Source of the DNA: Flavobacterium cerinum | Lineage (GTDB): Bacteria > Bacteroidota > Bacteroidia > Flavobacteriales > Flavobacteriaceae | Direction of reading: 5' to 3' | Assembly (NCBI RefSeq): GCF_024496085.1 | Contig: NZ_CP101751.1 | Location: 3,844,001-3,908,000 of the forward strand | DNA: 64,000 nucleotides | In this document: in pieces, positions 61,974 to 64,000 of the stretch | Position numbering within the stretch: position 1 is the first letter of the stretch | Layout: each line of letters starts with the position of its first letter | Translations under genes and position numbers: made by a program | Notes under the pieces: generated by a model | Database searches by the model: none | What the model saw: the letters and a program-made list of their open reading frames with translations, nothing else | Told to the model about the DNA's origin: nothing

Positions 61974-63050
61974 ATGATACGTTACCTGATCCATAAAACC
62001 GGATATGCACTGTTAACACTTTTCGGAGTGATAACAGTGATTTTCTTTTTATTTAATGTACTTCCGGGGGATCCGGCCAGAATGATGCTTGATCAAAATG
62101 AAAACTCCGAACAACTTGCTCTGGTTAAAAAGAAATACGGTTTCGATAAACCGATCGGGACACAATATTTATATTACTTAAACGACTTGTCACCTATCTC
62201 ATTTCACAGTAAAAACAGTGCCGATTATACCTTTTTATCAGAAGGTAAATACAATGCATTACAACTGTTTTCTGTCGGAAATACGCAAGTGGTTTTAAAA
62301 TCGCCTTACCTTAGAGAAAGCTTCCAGAAAAGCGGAAAAAAAGTAACTCAGGTCATTGGTGATACGCTACCGAATACCGTGATTCTTGCCTTTTTTGCCA
62401 TTGTAATCGCTATTTTAATCGGAATTGTATTAGGAATAGTATCCGCTGTTTATAAAGACACCTGGCTGGATCGCGTAATTGCATTGGTAAGTACGCTGGG
62501 AATGAGTATTCCCTCCTTTTTCAGCGCCATACTTTTTGCCTGGTTTTTCGGTTTCCTTTTACATCGTTACACCCATTTGAATATGACCGGAAGCTTATAC
62601 GAAGTCGATGATTTCGGAAACGGAACCTATATCCAATGGAAAAATATTATACTGCCGGCGGTTGTTTTAGGTATTCGTCCGTTAGGTGTTGTAATCCAAT
62701 TAATGCGAAACTCCTTATTGGAAGTAATGAGCCAGGATTATATCCGAACGGCCAGAGCCAAAGGATTAAGCGAAATTCAGGTAATTAAACGTCACGCTCT
62801 AAAAAACGCATTAAATCCCGTAGTAACAGCTGTTTCCGGATGGTTTGCCTCCATGTTGGCCGGTGCCGTTTTCGTGGAATATATCTTCGGATGGAACGGA
62901 CTCGGAAAAGAAATTGTGGACGCCTTAAACACCTTGGATCTGCCCGTAATTATGGGAGCTGTTTTAGTGATTGCGACTACTTTTGTCGTGATCAATATTC
63001 TGGTGGATATTATTTATGCCTATCTGGATCCTAAAATCAAATTACAATAA
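61974..63050 (+). CDS. DppB/OppB-like ABC transporter permease
   Basis: 358 residues, six helices. 'LIHKTGYALLTLFGVITVIFFLFNVLPGDPARMM' at the start, and 'MSIPSFFSAILFAWFFGFL', then the EAA motif 'SQDYIRTARAKGLSEIQVIKRHALKNALNPVVT' at about 265. An extra hydrophilic loop of about 60 residues (about 65-120) lies between helices 1 and 2. Oligopeptide or nickel uptake family; the second permease and ATPase are not adjacent here, so the partner genes are elsewhere. Confidence 0.93.
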   Translation: MIRYLIHKTGYALLTLFGVITVIFFLFNVLPGDPARMMLDQNENSEQLALVKKKYGFDKPIGTQYLYYLNDLSPISFHSKNSADYTFLSEGKYNALQLFSVGNTQVVLKSPYLRESFQKSGKKVTQVIGDTLPNTVILAFFAIVIAILIGIVLGIVSAVYKDTWLDRVIALVSTLGMSIPSFFSAILFAWFFGFLLHRYTHLNMTGSLYEVDDFGNGTYIQWKNIILPAVVLGIRPLGVVIQLMRNSLLEVMSQDYIRTARAKGLSEIQVIKRHALKNALNPVVTAVSGWFASMLAGAVFVEYIFGWNGLGKEIVDALNTLDLPVIMGAVLVIATTFVVINILVDIIYAYLDPKIKLQ

Positions 63051-63108
63051 CATTTTCTTCACAGAAGATTTTATACTTTTATAACCGATTAAACTAAAAA
63101 AAATTGAT

Positions 63109-63609
63109 ATGAAAAACATAGTAGCCATGGCATTGATGCTGTTCTTGTCGATCGCCTGTACAAATGCTCAAACGCCGAAAGAATTCGCAAAAGAAAGTCT
63201 GGATTATAAAATGGTAAGCCTGGAAGGTCAGGAAATCACCTTTAAAGACGTGCTGAAAAAATACAAAGGAAAAACCGTTGTAATTGATGTTTGGGCATCA
63301 TGGTGTCCGGATTGTATCAAAGGAATGCCGAAAGTAGTTAACCTGCAACAACAGTTTACCGATGTGGTATATCTATTTATTTCGGCCGACAAAACACCGG
63401 AAGCCTGGAAAAAAGGGATCGAAAAATACAATGTAAAAGGAGAACATTACCTACTTACCGACGGTATGAAAGGAGCGTTCGGAAAATCAATAAAACTGGA
63501 TTGGATTCCGCGCTACATGGTTGTAGATAAAAAGGGAAAAATTGCCTTGTTCAAAGCCATTGAAGCCGACGATGAAAATCTGATTACGACTTTAAAAACT
63601 TTAAAATAA
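63109..63609 (+). CDS. TlpA-like thioredoxin-family exported protein
   Basis: 166 residues with a signal sequence (Cys at 17 within 'FLSIACTNAQ', so lipoprotein or cleaved after Gln 21). Thioredoxin fold with 'TVVIDVWASWCPDCIKGMPKVV' (CxxC at about 65-68), 'YLFISADKTPEAWKKGIEKYN', and 'IPRYMVVDKKGKI' (cis-Pro). Acts in the periplasm as a thiol reductant, cytochrome c maturation style. The stop overlaps the next ATG by 1 nt. Confidence 0.93.
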   Translation: MKNIVAMALMLFLSIACTNAQTPKEFAKESLDYKMVSLEGQEITFKDVLKKYKGKTVVIDVWASWCPDCIKGMPKVVNLQQQFTDVVYLFISADKTPEAWKKGIEKYNVKGEHYLLTDGMKGAFGKSIKLDWIPRYMVVDKKGKIALFKAIEADDENLITTLKTLK

Positions 63610-64000
63610 TGAGACACAGTATTGTTGCAGGAAACTGGAAAATGCATAAAAATGCATATGAAACCGAAGATTTATTAAACGAACTGATCGAGAAATTACC
63701 ATCTGATAAAGAAGTGGAAATTATTGTAGCACCTACGTTTGTAAATCTGTCTTCTGCGGTACAACATTTGGAATTTACCAATATCGGTGTAGCGGCACAA
63801 AACATGCATCAGGCTGAAAGCGGTGCTTTTACGGGTGAAATCTCTGCCGATATGCTAAAAAACATCGGAGTAGATATCGTGATTCTGGGACATTCGGAAA
63901 GACGTTCCTATTTTCACGAAACCGACGCGTTGTTAGCAAATAAAGTAGATACCGCTTTAAAGCACGAAATGCGTGTTATCTTCTGTTTTGGAGAAGAACT
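63609..64000 (+). CDS. tpiA: Triose-phosphate isomerase, 5' part, cut by window edge
   Basis: 130 codons before the edge. 'RHSIVAGNWKMHKNAYETEDLL' with catalytic Asn and Lys (AGNWKMHK), 'AAQNMHQAESGAFTGEISADMLKNIGVDIVILGHSERRSYFHE' with catalytic His in 'GHSERR' are all there. The distal Glu and phosphate loop lie beyond the edge. Its ATG uses the last A of the TlpA-like stop (TAATG), so the two genes are coupled. Confidence 0.95.
   Translation, partial: MRHSIVAGNWKMHKNAYETEDLLNELIEKLPSDKEVEIIVAPTFVNLSSAVQHLEFTNIGVAAQNMHQAESGAFTGEISADMLKNIGVDIVILGHSERRSYFHETDALLANKVDTALKHEMRVIFCFGEE

Noticed and set aside
1..64000. tRNA, rRNA or CRISPR array
   Set aside because: No cloverleaf with a conserved T-arm, no rRNA-like sequence, and no regularly spaced repeats with unique spacers were found by eye.

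Overview
The window is a gene-dense, AT-rich stretch of a chromosome from a member of the Flavobacteriaceae (Bacteroidota), probably Flavobacterium or a close relative. Four things support this: many starts are preceded by the Bacteroidota -7 promoter box TAnnTTTG; a secreted peptidase ends in a type IX secretion sorting domain; there are many short Bacteroidota lipoproteins with a Cys about 15-20 residues in; and the housekeeping genes (parC/parE, murQ, ychF, serC/serA, tpiA) look flavobacterial. I found no rRNA, tRNA or CRISPR array.

Layout. 1-10 kb: 5' part of priA, DUF2147 protein, BrkB-type membrane protein, nadC, a small ABC ATPase with a tiny membrane partner, GNAT enzyme, cysteine desulfurase with a RarD-like permease, FucP-like sugar transporter with an unusual central insertion, a lipoprotein, and an Smr protein. 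10-20 kb: ornithine aminotransferase; a large T9SS-secreted M60 metallopeptidase; DinB and WYL regulator; a PhoX-like lipoprotein followed by an imelysin-like/MauG diheme fusion. 20-32 kb: histidine kinase, rlmD with two DUF genes, a decayed Tae4-type peptidoglycan amidase toxin with an intact lipoprotein immunity candidate and a gene remnant, RNA and small-molecule methyltransferases, ZIP transporter, murQ cluster, terC. 32-46 kb: parC-parE, FMN reductase, ychF, a divergent ferredoxin / acyl-CoA reductase pair, and a serine-biosynthesis block (HAD-like protein, serC, serA), then DUF937 and small membrane proteins. 46.2-47.8 kb: one apparently intact IS1182-family element. 48-54 kb: msrA, a LolD-like ATPase, then an accessory stretch with unknown genes, two families of dispersed palindromes, and a SymE-like gene divergent from an XRE regulator. 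54-64 kb: a three-gene HEAT protein / family-2 glycosyltransferase / YaiO-type outer-membrane barrel operon followed by a receiver-only response regulator, then rlmH, folP, DUF1599, a DoxX-thioredoxin fusion, a DppB-like permease, a TlpA-like protein and the start of tpiA.

The most interesting regions are (i) the Tae4/Tai4-like island at 25.0-26.3 kb, where the toxin domain is almost complete but has no usable start codon while its neighbour immunity gene is intact; (ii) the HEAT-glycosyltransferase-YaiO operon at 53.9-57.7 kb, which looks like a compact exopolysaccharide synthesis and export machine analogous in architecture to PgaC/PgaA; and (iii) the palindromic repeats at gene ends and around the accessory genes at 50.4-53.6 kb. 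Starts were often moved inward from the longest open frame where that frame began at TTG upstream of or inside a promoter box.
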